A stretch of 64,000 bases of DNA from Pseudomonas fluorescens NCIMB 11764. Lineage in GTDB: Bacteria > Pseudomonadota > Gammaproteobacteria > Pseudomonadales > Pseudomonadaceae. Made by a program: the position numbers and the translations under genes. Location of the stretch: the NCBI RefSeq assembly GCF_000293885.2, contig NZ_CP010945.1:1756001-1820000 (forward strand). Reading direction: 5' to 3'. Below the pieces are notes generated by a model. That model was not told the DNA's origin. It was given only the letters and a program-made list of their open reading frames with translations, and searched no databases. This document shows, in pieces, positions 7,923 to 17,182 of this stretch. Positions within the stretch are counted from its first letter, which is position 1; each line of letters opens with the position of its first letter.

Positions 7923-9461
7923 TCATTGGCCGCGATGGCTAAAGCTGTGCAGGGCTTTCTCGATGCACTGCGCGGTTTTGCCAAAGGCCTGCACGGTGAT
8001 TTCCGAGAACGGCCCGCCCCCCTGATCCGCCACGACGATCATGATCACGCGGCCGTTGTTGACCAGCGAGCGCAACAGCAGGTGTTCGCCACCGAACTGC
8101 GAACGCAGGCCGGCCGGCAGCAGGGCCGAAAATTGCGCGTTGTTGGCCGGAGACAGGCGCACCTGCGCCTGTTGCGAAAGCAGGCGTTGCAGTACGGTGC
8201 TTTGGCTGACCACGAAATTCAGGCCCGCGGCTTCTTTCGGCAACCCGGCGATCTGGTGCACGCGCAGATTGGCGTGCGTGCGGTCGGCCATCAGGATCAT
8301 CACCCGACGCATGCCGCACGCGACCAGCGCGTCACGGGCCGAGTTGGTCAAGTGCATGGCATTGGTGAAACGACTCGGCTCTACCAGCAGTTCGGCGCAT
8401 TGTGCGCGCCACTTGGCCAGGTCTTCGGCGGTCGGTGCCGGGGCTGGCAGCAGTCCGGCGTGAACGCGGTTCATGCCCCACGGCCAGAGCAGCGCAACGG
8501 CTGGGTGCCAGAGGTCGGGCATGGCGTGTTGACGCGCACTGTTGGCGGCCTGCTGGTGCAATTGTTGCTGCACTTCGTCCATCGGCATTTGCAGGTAAAG
8601 GCTGGTCAGGTACTGCCAGCGTTCGCTGTGCGGACTGTCCCAGGCCTGTTGCGCCGACAGCGCCAGACCGTTGGACAGCAACACGGTGTTGGCCGGTTGA
8701 TTGAGCCAGCGGCGAAGGGTCGGATCGTCATCAAGACGGTTCTGCTGGCGCAATGGATGATCGCTGTCGCGGGCGATGCGCAGGACTTTCACCAGTTCCC
8801 GCTGCTCGTTGAGCAACAACTTGTAACCCTGCTGCACCCAGATCGGCAGGTGCCAGATATCCACCAGCGCCTGAGCGATTTCCAGCAGGCGAACGCCGAA
8901 CAATTGTTTCTCGACGTTGCGGGCCGACTCGCCTTTATGGATGACCCGCAGTTCCCATTCTTCAAGCAGCTGCGGATGGGTCAACGCCATGGGCCACAGC
9001 GGCGAAAGAAACAGCAGGCTGCCCCAGTGGATGTCCTGCCACAGCCGCGCCAGGCGAGCGGCGAAAAAACCGTTGGCCTGTTGCGTCGCGTGCTGACTGA
9101 TCATCTGCAACTGACGCAGGGCCACGGGGATTTGCGACTCAGGTTCCGCGGGCAACCGGGCGAGCAGTTCTTCGGTGCGCTTCAAACCGAGGCGATTGAT
9201 CGCCACCTCGAGGTTTTCCGCCGGCTCGGTCATGCTGCCGTGGGTGTGCCGGTTGGCTTCGCGGATCACGCTCAAGGCCAGGGCGGGGCTGTCCTGCATC
9301 AACTCGGCGATATCGCGCAGGGAACTGCGATCGTCGCGGATGGCTTTGCAGACACGGTCGTGACTGGCCTGCGGAACCGGCAGGCGCACACCGTCAAGAA
9401 GCTTGACCCAGCCTTCGAGTGTGGTGGGTTTTGGAGTTGGGACGTTCGTTTCGTTAGCCAT
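7923..9461 (-). CDS. HDOD domain protein with C-terminal GAF-like domain
   Basis: A 512-residue cytoplasmic protein. An HDOD domain covers ~20-215 (LRDIAELMQDSPALALSVIREANR, IHWGSLLFLSPLWPMAL). The C-terminal ~150 residues look GAF-like (RVMILMADRTHANLRVHQIAG, LVNNGRVIMIVVADQGGGPFS). HDOD proteins are signalling proteins related to HD phosphodiesterases but lacking their metal ligands. They often affect motility or stress responses, and the gene is divergent from motAB. It lies 39 bases upstream of rhdA on the same strand and may be the first gene of that operon. Confidence 0.8.
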   Translation of the reverse strand: MANETNVPTPKPTTLEGWVKLLDGVRLPVPQASHDRVCKAIRDDRSSLRDIAELMQDSPALALSVIREANRHTHGSMTEPAENLEVAINRLGLKRTEELLARLPAEPESQIPVALRQLQMISQHATQQANGFFAARLARLWQDIHWGSLLFLSPLWPMALTHPQLLEEWELRVIHKGESARNVEKQLFGVRLLEIAQALVDIWHLPIWVQQGYKLLLNEQRELVKVLRIARDSDHPLRQQNRLDDDPTLRRWLNQPANTVLLSNGLALSAQQAWDSPHSERWQYLTSLYLQMPMDEVQQQLHQQAANSARQHAMPDLWHPAVALLWPWGMNRVHAGLLPAPAPTAEDLAKWRAQCAELLVEPSRFTNAMHLTNSARDALVACGMRRVMILMADRTHANLRVHQIAGLPKEAAGLNFVVSQSTVLQRLLSQQAQVRLSPANNAQFSALLPAGLRSQFGGEHLLLRSLVNNGRVIMIVVADQGGGPFSEITVQAFGKTAQCIEKALHSFSHRGQ

Positions 9462-9532
9462 GTCTGGACGCGACCATCGTCTGCATTACCTATGCCTGGA
9501 GCGGGCCAAATTGGCTTTTCGCCTGAACTGGC

Positions 9533-9559
9533 TATAGTCTGGCGCAGTTTTGCCGATAA
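9533..9559 (+). promoter_or_regulatory. Candidate FliA (sigma-28) promoter for motAB
   Basis: TATA at 9533-9536, 15 bases, then GCCGATAA at 9552-9559. This compares with the flagellar consensus TAAA-N15-GCCGATAA. The -10 is perfect and the -35 differs at one base. It lies 68 bases before the motA start. Confidence 0.55.
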
Positions 9560-9627
9560 GTAGAAGAAGAGATTTTTTAACTTCCGAATATGACCTTGAA
9601 CCCGACTCAGTAAGTGCTCTCCTACCT

Positions 9628-10479
9628 ATGGCTAAAATAATCGGCATCATCGTCGTATTCGCGAGCGTGCTCGGCGGATACGTGCTCTCCCACGGCAAGA
9701 TTGCAGCCCTGATTCAACCCTTCGAGGTGTTGATCATCGGTGGTGCGGCCCTTGGCGCATTCCTCCAGGCCAACCCCGGTTACATGACCCTGCACGTGCT
9801 CAAGAAGTCCTTGAGCATGTTCGGGTCGCGGTTCAATCACGGCTACTACCTTGAAGTGTTGGGCCTGATCTACGAGATCCTCAACAAGAGCCGCCGCGAA
9901 GGCATGATGGCCATCGAAGGCGACATCGAAGATGCCGCTGCGAGTCCCATCTTCGCCAAGTACCCGTCGGTGCTCAAGGACGAGCGCATGACCGCGTTCA
10001 TCTGCGATTACCTGCGCATCATGTCCTCCGGCAACATGGCTCCCCATGAGCTGGAAGGCCTGTTCGACATGGAACTCTACAATCTCAAGGAAGACCTGGA
10101 GCACCCCTCCCACGCGGTGAACGGCATCGCCGACGCCATGCCCGGTTTCGGTATCGTTGCGGCGGTATTGGGTATCGTGGTGACCATGGCGTCCCTGGGC
10201 GAAGGCGACCAGAAATCCATCGGTCTGCACGTCGGTGCGGCACTGGTCGGTACGTTCTTCGGTATTTTGGCCGCCTACGGTTTCTTCGGTCCGCTGGCCC
10301 ATTCCCTGGCCCACGATGCCAAGGAAGAACTGAACGTCTACGAAGCCATCAAGGCTTCGCTGGTGGCTTCGGCTTCCGGCATGCCGCCATCGCTGGCGGT
10401 AGAGTTCGGGCGCAAGGTTCTGTACCCGGCGCACCGTCCTAGCTTCGCTGAGCTGGAACAAGCGGTTCGCGGTCGCTAA
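9628..10479 (+). CDS. motA: Flagellar motor stator protein MotA
   Basis: A 283-residue inner-membrane protein that forms the proton-conducting stator with MotB. It has two N-terminal membrane helices (IIGIIVVFASVLGGYVL, PFEVLIIGGAALGAFLQ), a cytoplasmic loop at ~60-165, and two more helices (MPGFGIVAAVLGIVVTMASLG with the conserved Pro/Gly pair, and ALVGTFFGILAAYGFFGPLA). The start at ATG 9628 gives the usual MAKIIGIIVV beginning. The frame stays open further upstream, but that stretch holds the promoter. motB follows after 3 bases. Confidence 0.95.
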   Translation: MAKIIGIIVVFASVLGGYVLSHGKIAALIQPFEVLIIGGAALGAFLQANPGYMTLHVLKKSLSMFGSRFNHGYYLEVLGLIYEILNKSRREGMMAIEGDIEDAAASPIFAKYPSVLKDERMTAFICDYLRIMSSGNMAPHELEGLFDMELYNLKEDLEHPSHAVNGIADAMPGFGIVAAVLGIVVTMASLGEGDQKSIGLHVGAALVGTFFGILAAYGFFGPLAHSLAHDAKEELNVYEAIKASLVASASGMPPSLAVEFGRKVLYPAHRPSFAELEQAVRGR

Positions 10480-10482
10480 GCC

Positions 10483-11505
10483 ATGGAAAACAATCAGCCG
10501 ATAATCATCAAGCGCGTCAAGCGCATCGCCGGCGGGCATCACGGGGGCGCCTGGAAAATCGCCTTCGCCGACTTCGCGACGGCGATGATGGCGTTCTTCC
10601 TGGTGCTGTGGCTGCTGTCTACCGCAACACCGGAACAGAAGATCGCCATCGCCGGTTACTTCAAGGACCCGGTCGGCTTTTCCGAAAGCGGCACGCCTTA
10701 CATCATCGACCTGGGCGGCACGCCGACCCTGGCGCCGGAAAACACCCTCAACCCTGAGGTGAAGTCCCAGCCGCAGCCGGACAAGGTGACTGTCGACGCC
10801 GAACAGGTCGAAGGCATGGCTGAGATGGTGGAGAAGGAACGCCTCGAACTGTTGCTGCAAGAATTGCAGAACAAGGTCGAAGAGAACCCGCAGCTGAAGA
10901 AATTCAAGGACCAGATCCTGTTCGAGATCACGCCGGACGGTTTGCGCATCCAGATCGTGGACGCCGAAAACCGCCCGATGTTCGACTCGGGTTCAGCGCG
11001 TCTCAAGCCTTACTTCGAAGACATCCTGCTGGCCATGGCCGACACCATCAAAGCGGTGCCGAACAAGATCAGCATCAGCGGCCACACCGATGCCAAGCCG
11101 TACTCGGGCACTGGTGACTTCGGTAACTGGGAGCTTTCGGCCAACCGGGCCAACGCCGCACGCCGTGCGCTGGTGGCCGGCAGTTATCCGGAACAGCAGA
11201 TCGCACGAGTGGTCGGTTATGCCTCGTCGGCCTTGTTCGATCGCGAGAACCCGCTCAACCCGGTCAACCGCCGAATCGACATTGTCGTGCTGACCAAGAA
11301 AGCCCAGCGTGCCATCGAAGGTTCGCAAGGCGCGGAACCGACGCCAGAGCCGACCCAGGGGCAGGGTGGCCCGGGTGAGGTGCCTGCCACGCCAGCTGAT
11401 CCGAACGCGTTGCCGGCGGATAAAGAGCCGTTGCCGGCGCATGAGCTTCGTGAGCGGTTGAATCTGTTTGATGATCCCAAGCCAACAGACCCGCCGAAAC
11501 AATGA
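10483..11505 (+). CDS. motB: Flagellar motor stator protein MotB
   Basis: A 340-residue partner of MotA. A cytoplasmic N terminus is followed by one membrane helix beginning at the proton-binding Asp30 (AFADFATAMMAFFLVLWLLS). The periplasmic plug/linker region comes next, then an OmpA-like peptidoglycan-binding domain at ~145-275 (ISGHTDAKPY, NWELSANRANAARRALVAG, NRRIDIVV). The last ~60 residues are Pro/Gly/Glu-rich and disordered. It is translated with motA (3-base gap) and followed by a strong terminator. Confidence 0.95.
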   Translation: MENNQPIIIKRVKRIAGGHHGGAWKIAFADFATAMMAFFLVLWLLSTATPEQKIAIAGYFKDPVGFSESGTPYIIDLGGTPTLAPENTLNPEVKSQPQPDKVTVDAEQVEGMAEMVEKERLELLLQELQNKVEENPQLKKFKDQILFEITPDGLRIQIVDAENRPMFDSGSARLKPYFEDILLAMADTIKAVPNKISISGHTDAKPYSGTGDFGNWELSANRANAARRALVAGSYPEQQIARVVGYASSALFDRENPLNPVNRRIDIVVLTKKAQRAIEGSQGAEPTPEPTQGQGGPGEVPATPADPNALPADKEPLPAHELRERLNLFDDPKPTDPPKQ

Positions 11506-11510
11506 CGCAC

Positions 11511-11541
11511 AAAAAAGCCGCGAGATGATCGCGGCTTTTTT
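11511..11541. terminator. Bidirectional terminator between motB and rsgA
   Basis: The stem AAAAAAGCCGCGA / TCGCGGCTTTTTT with a five-base loop carries A and T runs on both sides. It can serve the convergent motB and rsgA transcripts. Confidence 0.85.
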
Positions 11542-11559
11542 GTCTCTGCAGGAAGCGGC

Positions 11560-12591
11560 TTAGTAACTGCTCTCCGGCAAACTCGCGATGATCGAGCGAT
11601 AGCTGTTCATCCGTTGCTGCTGCACGCGGCCTTCTTCCAATGCCTTGAGCAATGCGCAACCCGGCTCGCGGTCGTGCTTGCAGTCGCGGAAGCGGCAGGT
11701 GCCGATCAGGTCGTTGAACTCGATGAAGCCGGCTTCGACGTCGGCGCGGCTGACGTGGCCGAGGCCGAACTCACGAATACCCGGGGAGTCGATCAGCTCT
11801 CCGCCACCGGGGAAGTGGAACAACCGCGCGGTGGTGGTGGTGTGAGTGCCCTGGCCGGACAGCTCGGACAACGGGCCGACGCGGGTGTCGACTTCCGGCA
11901 GCAGGCTGTTGACCAGCGACGACTTGCCGACGCCGGACTGGCCGACGAACACGCTGATGCGCCCGTCCAGCTGTTCCTGAAGTTGTTCCATGCCATTGCC
12001 ATGGTGCGCCGACACTTCGAGGACCGGATAACCCAGCGTGCGGTAAACCGCGAGCAAGGCATTCAGCGCCGGGGCGTTCTGCTCGTCGATCAGGTCGAAT
12101 TTGTTGAGCAGCAGCAGCGGCCGAATCCCGGCATGCTCCGCCGCGACCAGATAGCGGTCGATCAGGTTGGCGTGAGGCTCGGGCAGTGGCGCGAAGACGA
12201 TGACGATCATGTCGACGTTAGCGGCTACGGGCTTGAGCTGGCCACGGCTGTCCGGACGGCAGAGTTCGGTCTTGCGCGGCAGTTGCGCCACGATCACACC
12301 GATGCCCTGGTTGCCGGCACGCCAGACCACCTGATCGCCGGTCACCAGCGCCGGCAGGTTGGCACGCAAGTGGCAGCGGAACACCTGTCCGGCCAAATCG
12401 CCATCGAGGGCTTCGACTTCGACCTGCACACCGAAGTGCGCGATCACCAGGCCGGTCTGTTCCGGACCCAGGTCGCCACCTTCGAGTGCCTCGACAGCCG
12501 AGGACTCGCGTTTGGCGGCGCGTGCAGCGCGTTCGCCCTGAATCTTTTCGATGCGCCAGTTTTGACGACGATTGAGTTGGCGTTTGGCCAT
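11560..12591 (-). CDS. rsgA: Ribosome small-subunit-dependent GTPase RsgA
   Basis: A 343-residue circularly permuted GTPase assisting late 30S maturation. It has a basic N terminus, an OB-fold (~65-125), a GTPase domain with the G4 motif NKFD ahead of the P-loop [15 protein letters not shown], and a C-terminal zinc knuckle ([14 protein letters not shown], that is C-x4-C-x-H-x5-C). All catalytic motifs are intact. It is divergent from orn, as in other pseudomonads. Confidence 0.95.
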   Translation of the reverse strand: MAKRQLNRRQNWRIEKIQGERAARAAKRESSAVEALEGGDLGPEQTGLVIAHFGVQVEVEALDGDLAGQVFRCHLRANLPALVTGDQVVWRAGNQGIGVIVAQLPRKTELCRPDSRGQLKPVAANVDMIVIVFAPLPEPHANLIDRYLVAAEHAGIRPLLLLNKFDLIDEQNAPALNALLAVYRTLGYPVLEVSAHHGNGMEQLQEQLDGRISVFVGQSGVGKSSLVNSLLPEVDTRVGPLSELSGQGTHTTTTARLFHFPGGGELIDSPGIREFGLGHVSRADVEAGFIEFNDLIGTCRFRDCKHDREPGCALLKALEEGRVQQQRMNSYRSIIASLPESSY

Positions 12592-12698
12592 GGGTGTTCC
12601 GTATCAAGAATGCAGCGATTAGGTAAAACGGCCGCGAGTTTAGCACGCCCGGCCACCGGCCTAGGCTAAACTGCGCAGCATTGCCTAGGAGCCGACAC

Positions 12699-13241
12699 AT
12701 GCAAAACCCGCAGAATCTGATCTGGATCGACCTGGAAATGACCGGTCTGAACCCTGATACCGACGTCATCATCGAGATGGCCACCATCGTCACCGACAGC
12801 GATCTGAACACCTTGGCCGAAGGGCCGGTGATCGCGATCCATCACAGTGATGAAATCCTCGCCGGCATGGACGAGTGGAACACCCGTCAGCACGGCGGTT
12901 CGGGCCTGACCCAGCGCGTGCGCGACAGCCGCATCAGCATGGCCGAAGCGGAAGCCGAGACCATTGCCTTCCTGGAGAAGTGGGTGCCGAAGGGTAAGTC
13001 GCCGATCTGTGGCAACAGCATTTGCCAGGACCGTCGCTTCCTTTATACCCACATGAAATCCCTGGAAAGCTATTTCCACTACCGCAACCTCGACGTCTCG
13101 ACCCTGAAAGAACTGGCCGCTCGCTGGGCGCCGGACGTGCGCGACAGCTTCAAGAAAGGCAGCACCCACCTGGCGTTGGACGACATCCGCGAATCCATCG
13201 CCGAGTTGCAGCATTACCGCAAGCATTTCATCAAGTTCTGA
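12699..13241 (+). CDS. orn: Oligoribonuclease
   Basis: A 180-residue DEDDh 3'-5' exoribonuclease that degrades 2-5-mers and linear pGpG from c-di-GMP breakdown. The first DEDD motif is WIDLEMTGL near residue 8. The last segment, containing [11 protein letters not shown], carries the terminal His and Asp. The start at ATG 12699 gives [21 protein letters not shown] lies about 8 bases upstream. The frame extends six codons further with no better signal. Confidence 0.95.
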   Translation: MQNPQNLIWIDLEMTGLNPDTDVIIEMATIVTDSDLNTLAEGPVIAIHHSDEILAGMDEWNTRQHGGSGLTQRVRDSRISMAEAEAETIAFLEKWVPKGKSPICGNSICQDRRFLYTHMKSLESYFHYRNLDVSTLKELAARWAPDVRDSFKKGSTHLALDDIRESIAELQHYRKHFIKF

Positions 13242-13259
13242 TTGGCGGCGGAGGGCTTT

Positions 13260-13391
13260 TGTGGCGAGGGGGCTTGCTCCCGCTCGGCTGCGAAGCAGTC
13301 GCAACCCAGTCGATGCGGTACATCTGAAAGAGCAAGGTGTCTGGTTTTGGGGCCGCGTCGCGGCCCAGCGGGAGCAAGTGTCCTCGCCACA
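13260..13391. repeat. REP doublet, family B
   Basis: TGTGGCGAGGGGGCTTGCTC at the left and an imperfect inverted copy ending GTCCTCGCCACA at the right. An inner inverted pair GGGCCGCG/CGCGGCCC-like lies within (13350-13366). It sits between orn and the TRIC-like gene in the same orientation. Confidence 0.85.
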
Positions 13392-13473
13392 GGTACTCAG
13401 TGTCTGTTCTTGCCCTCTTTTGGTGCCGGGACTAAATGGCTAGACTGCGCGCCTTCCTGCAAGGACCGCCACC

Positions 13474-14085
13474 ATGTTGCTGATGCTTTACCTGATCGCC
13501 ATTACCGCCGAAGCCATGACCGGTGCCCTGTCTGCCGGTCGTCGGGGCATGGACTGGTTCGGCGTGGTGCTGATCGCCTGCATCACGGCGTTGGGCGGTG
13601 GTTCGGTGCGTGACGTGCTGCTCGGCCATTACCCGCTGACGTGGGTGAAACACCCGGAATACCTGGTGCTGACATCGATTGCAGCCATGTTCACGGTCTT
13701 CGCTGCGCGCTGGATGCGTCACTTGCGCTCACTGTTTCTGGTGCTCGACGCCGTGGGCCTGGTGGCGTTCACCCTGATCGGTTGCATGACTGCCCTGGAA
13801 ATGGGCCACGGCATGCTGGTGGCCTCGGTCAGCGGCGTGATCACCGGGGTATTCGGCGGCATCCTGCGCGACATCTTCTGTAACGACATCCCGCTGATCT
13901 TCCGTCGCGAACTCTACGCCAGCGTGTCGTTCGCGGCGGCGTGGTGCTACATGCTGTGCCTGTATTTGAACGTGCCGGGAGAACAGGCAATTCTGATCAC
14001 CCTGTTCGGCGGCTTCCTGCTGAGGTTGTTGGCGATTCGTTTCCACTGGGAAATGCCGAAATTCGTTTATAACGACGAAGCCTGA
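13474..14085 (+). CDS. TRIC/YadS-type trimeric cation channel family protein
   Basis: A 203-residue membrane protein with about seven helices and two homologous halves, each with a Gly-rich Arg-Asp motif (GGGSVRDVLLGHYP and GGILRDIFCNDIP). This is the UPF0126/TRIC family, whose prokaryotic members form trimeric channels permeable to potassium or sodium. AAGGA lies 8 bases before the ATG. The last 19 bases overlap the 3' end of queG on the opposite strand. Confidence 0.85.
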   Translation: MLLMLYLIAITAEAMTGALSAGRRGMDWFGVVLIACITALGGGSVRDVLLGHYPLTWVKHPEYLVLTSIAAMFTVFAARWMRHLRSLFLVLDAVGLVAFTLIGCMTALEMGHGMLVASVSGVITGVFGGILRDIFCNDIPLIFRRELYASVSFAAAWCYMLCLYLNVPGEQAILITLFGGFLLRLLAIRFHWEMPKFVYNDEA

Positions 14086-15146
14086 CGTTCGGCGTGTTGC
14101 TTCAACGCCCATTCCACATGCTCGCGAACCAGTTCCGACGGATACTCGCGCCGCGCCTTCAACGCTTCCAGCACCGGAATGCTCGACGGCGCATTCCCCA
14201 GGCCCACCGCCAGATTCCGCAACCAGCGCTCATAACCGGCACGCCGTAACGGCGAGCCTTCAGTGCTGCTGAGGAACTTGTCTTCGTCCCACATAAACAG
14301 CTCCGCCAGTTCGGCGTTGTCCAGATTGTGCCGTGGCTTGAAGTCGCTTTCGCCGGACGGGCGAGCGAAGCGGTTCCACGGGCAGACGATCTGGCAGTCG
14401 TCGCAGCCGAAGACCCGATTGCCGATCAATGGCCGCAAGTCTTCGGGGATCGCGCTTTTCAGTTCGATGGTCAGGTAGGAAATGCAGCGACGGGCATCCA
14501 GCACATAAGGGCCGACAAAGGCGTTGGTCGGGCAGATGTCGAGGCACGCGGTGCAGCGGCCGCAATGTTCGGTGCTGTGGGGCGGGTCGACGGGCAGCGG
14601 CAAGTCGACAAACAGCTCACTGAGGAAGAAATAACTGCCGGCCTTGCGATTCAAGACCAGGGTATTTTTGCCGATCCATCCAAGGCCCGCCTGTTCCGCT
14701 ATGGCTTTTTCCAGCACCGGCGCACTGTCGACAAACGCGCGGTAGCCGAACGGGCCGATGACCGCCTGAATCTTTTCTGCCAGTTGTTGCACACGTTTAC
14801 GGATCAATTTGTGGTAATCGCGGCCCAAGGCATAACGCGACACGTAGGCTTTTTCCGGTTGGGCGAGGCGTTTGGCCATTTCAGTATCACCCGGCAGGTA
14901 ATCCATGCGCAGGGACACCACCCGAAGCGTACCGGGCACGAGCTCTTCCGGGTGTGAGCGTTTAGTGCCGTGGGCACCCATGTAGTCCATTTCGCCGTGG
15001 TAGCCGGCCGCAAGCCAGCGCTCCAGGTGCTGTTCATGCTCGGCCAGGTCCAGGCCGCTGATGCCGACTTGCTGAAAGCCCAGCTCGCGGCCCCAGTCCT
15101 TGATGGATTGGGCGAGGGCGGGCAGGTCTGTGGTAATAGCAGGCAT
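14067..15146 (-). CDS. queG: Epoxyqueuosine reductase QueG
   Basis: A 359-residue cobalamin- and iron-sulfur-dependent enzyme for the last step of queuosine synthesis, epoxyqueuosine to queuosine in tRNA. Two ferredoxin-type clusters are visible: CGRCTACLDICPTNAF and CDDCQIVCPW. A HEAT-like C-terminal region (RWLRNLAVGLGNA..) follows. The start at ATG 15146 gives MPAITTDLPALAQSIKDWGRELGF. An upstream extension of 24 residues has no homologous look and would cover the divergent promoter shared with nnr. Confidence 0.95.
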   Translation of the reverse strand: MPAITTDLPALAQSIKDWGRELGFQQVGISGLDLAEHEQHLERWLAAGYHGEMDYMGAHGTKRSHPEELVPGTLRVVSLRMDYLPGDTEMAKRLAQPEKAYVSRYALGRDYHKLIRKRVQQLAEKIQAVIGPFGYRAFVDSAPVLEKAIAEQAGLGWIGKNTLVLNRKAGSYFFLSELFVDLPLPVDPPHSTEHCGRCTACLDICPTNAFVGPYVLDARRCISYLTIELKSAIPEDLRPLIGNRVFGCDDCQIVCPWNRFARPSGESDFKPRHNLDNAELAELFMWDEDKFLSSTEGSPLRRAGYERWLRNLAVGLGNAPSSIPVLEALKARREYPSELVREHVEWALKQHAERQASSL

Positions 15147-15209
15147 GAGGCGAGAGAAACCGGAGCTGAGGTGCGTATAATTCTGCCAGACATCGGAGCC
15201 CGAAGACGC

Positions 15210-16709
15210 ATGCCGCACACTAAAGATGATTTACCCGACGCGCTGTACAGCGCCGCACAAGTGCGAGCCCTCGATGCGAGCCTGATTGCGGCGGGTACGC
15301 CGGGCTTCGAATTGATGCACCGTGCAGCACGGGCGACCTGGCGTGCGCTGGTCCGACAGTGGCCGACGGCCAACGAGCTGACGGTAGTCGCCGGTCAAGG
15401 CAATAACGCCGGTGATGGCTATCTGGTGGCGGTGTTGGCCCGGCGTGCCGGTTGGCATGTGCGCGTATTGGCGGCGGGTGATCCTCAGCGTTTGCAGGGC
15501 GATGCCGGGTTGGCCCACGCCGAGGCCCTGTCCGAAGGCGTTGCCGTTCAAGCCTGGAGCGCGCAATCCGATTTGCGCGGTGTCGTGTTGGACGCCTTGC
15601 TGGGCACCGGTCTGACAGGCGAGGTGCGAGAGCCTTACGCCAGTGTCATCGCCGCGATCAATGCCAGCGATCTGCCGGTTGCTGCCGTGGACATTCCTTC
15701 GGGACTGTGTGCCGATACAGGGCGTGTGCTCGGCGTGGCCGTTCGGGCGAATCTGACCGTGACCTTCATCGGTTTGAAGTTGGGACTGTTCACGGGCGAA
15801 GCGGCGGACGTGGTGGGTGAGTTGGTTTTCAATGATCTGCAGGCTTCTCCCGAGTCGTACAACGGGATTGGCGTCAGTGCGCGTCGCCTGACGGCCGGCA
15901 AATTGCCGCGTTTGGCGGATCGCGCGCCGACTGCCCATAAAGGCAAATTCGGCCATGTTTTGTTGATCGGCGGGGATCGCGGCTTTGGCGGTGCCATTTT
16001 GTTGAGCGCGCAAAGTGCCCTGCGCAGTGGGGCCGGCATGGTTTCGGTGGCCACCCGCAGCGAGCATGTGCCCGCAGCACTCGCCCGAATCCCCGAAGCC
16101 ATGGTAGTGGGCACTTCGTCAGCCAATCAGTTGATGGGATTGCTGCAAAAGGTTTCCGTGCTGGTAGTGGGGCCGGGCCTGGGGCAGGCTTCGTGGGGGC
16201 GCAGTCTGTTGTCGGCGGCGGCCAATGCGCCGTTGCCGCAGGTATGGGACGCCGACGCGCTGAACCTGCTGGCCGAACAACATGTGAGCTTGCCCATGGA
16301 CTGCGTGATCACCCCGCATCCAGGGGAGGCGGCGCGGTTGCTCGGGATAAGTACCGCTGAAGTTCAGGCTGACCGTCCGTCCGCCGCTCACGCATTGAGC
16401 AAAAAATACACAGCTGTCGTGATTCTGAAAGGCGCCGGCAGCCTGATCGCCAGTCCCGACGGGCGCCTGGCGTTGTGTCATCAAGGCCACCCGGCCATGG
16501 CCACCGCTGGTCTGGGCGATGTGCTGGCTGGATTGGTTGGCGCATTGCTGGCGCAAGGCATGAATGCGTACGACGCCGCTTGCCTGGCGGTCTGGCTGCA
16601 CGCCAATGCCGGTGCGCAACAAGGTAAATCGGGCCGTGGGCTGGCGGCCAGTGATCTGATTCCAGCCATTCGTCAGTTGTTGGAGGAGCAAGCACCGTGT
16701 CTGAAGTAA
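15210..16709 (+). CDS. nnr: Bifunctional NAD(P)H-hydrate epimerase / ADP-dependent dehydratase
   Basis: Repairs hydrated NADH and NADPH. In this 499-residue protein the epimerase half (~1-215) shows VVAGQGNNAGDGYLVA and AAVDIPSGL. The dehydratase half (~225-490) shows GHVLLIGGDRGFGGA, WDADALNLLA, TPHPGEAARLLG, VILKGAGSLIA and the ATP-site-like ATAGLGDVLAGL. The start at ATG 15210 gives MPHTKDDLPDALYSAAQVRALD. The 3' end overlaps tsaE by 13 bases. It is the first gene of a seven-gene overlapping group running to hflX. Confidence 0.93.
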   Translation: MPHTKDDLPDALYSAAQVRALDASLIAAGTPGFELMHRAARATWRALVRQWPTANELTVVAGQGNNAGDGYLVAVLARRAGWHVRVLAAGDPQRLQGDAGLAHAEALSEGVAVQAWSAQSDLRGVVLDALLGTGLTGEVREPYASVIAAINASDLPVAAVDIPSGLCADTGRVLGVAVRANLTVTFIGLKLGLFTGEAADVVGELVFNDLQASPESYNGIGVSARRLTAGKLPRLADRAPTAHKGKFGHVLLIGGDRGFGGAILLSAQSALRSGAGMVSVATRSEHVPAALARIPEAMVVGTSSANQLMGLLQKVSVLVVGPGLGQASWGRSLLSAAANAPLPQVWDADALNLLAEQHVSLPMDCVITPHPGEAARLLGISTAEVQADRPSAAHALSKKYTAVVILKGAGSLIASPDGRLALCHQGHPAMATAGLGDVLAGLVGALLAQGMNAYDAACLAVWLHANAGAQQGKSGRGLAASDLIPAIRQLLEEQAPCLK

Positions 16710-17167
16710 CCCTGTACCTGGCTGATGAAGAGGCGATGACCGCATTTGGCGAGCGCATCGCAAAAACCACTCAAGGGCACGGTCTGATTTTTCTGGAAGG
16801 GGATCTGGGGGCGGGCAAGACCACGCTGTCGCGGGGCATCATCCGGGGCCTAGGGCATGTAGGCGCGGTTAAAAGTCCGACCTTCACGCTGGTCGAGCCC
16901 TACGAGATCGGTGACATCCGCGCCTTCCATTTCGATCTCTATCGCTTGGTCGACCCTGAAGAACTGGAGTACCTCGGCATCCGCGACTACTTCGAAGACG
17001 ACGCGTTATGCCTGATCGAATGGCCCCGCAAAGGTGCAGGCTTTTTGCCAAAGCCCGACCTGACCATTACCATTAGCCCGCAAGGCAGCGGGCGTTCGCT
17101 GAAAATTTTGTCCCAGGGCTCGCGTGGCGAGTCGTGGTGTGCCGCTTTGGCATTGGAATCCAATTAA
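16697..17167 (+). CDS. tsaE: tRNA threonylcarbamoyladenosine biosynthesis ATPase TsaE
   Basis: A 156-residue P-loop ATPase acting with TsaB, TsaC and TsaD to make the t6A37 modification. Walker A is FLEGDLGAGKTTLSRG at ~28-43; TSP-like KSPTFTLVEPYE and a Walker-B-like region LCLIEWP follow. The GTG start lies inside the end of nnr, with GGAGG a few bases upstream (16682-16686), which points to translational coupling. Confidence 0.93.
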   Translation: MSEVTLYLADEEAMTAFGERIAKTTQGHGLIFLEGDLGAGKTTLSRGIIRGLGHVGAVKSPTFTLVEPYEIGDIRAFHFDLYRLVDPEELEYLGIRDYFEDDALCLIEWPRKGAGFLPKPDLTITISPQGSGRSLKILSQGSRGESWCAALALESN

Positions 17168-17182
17168 ATGATGGGGTCAGGT

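Noticed and set aside
14067..14085. Overlap of the TRIC-like gene and queG as a sign of error
   Set aside because: Both C termini look natural, and a 19-base convergent overlap is common in compact genomes.
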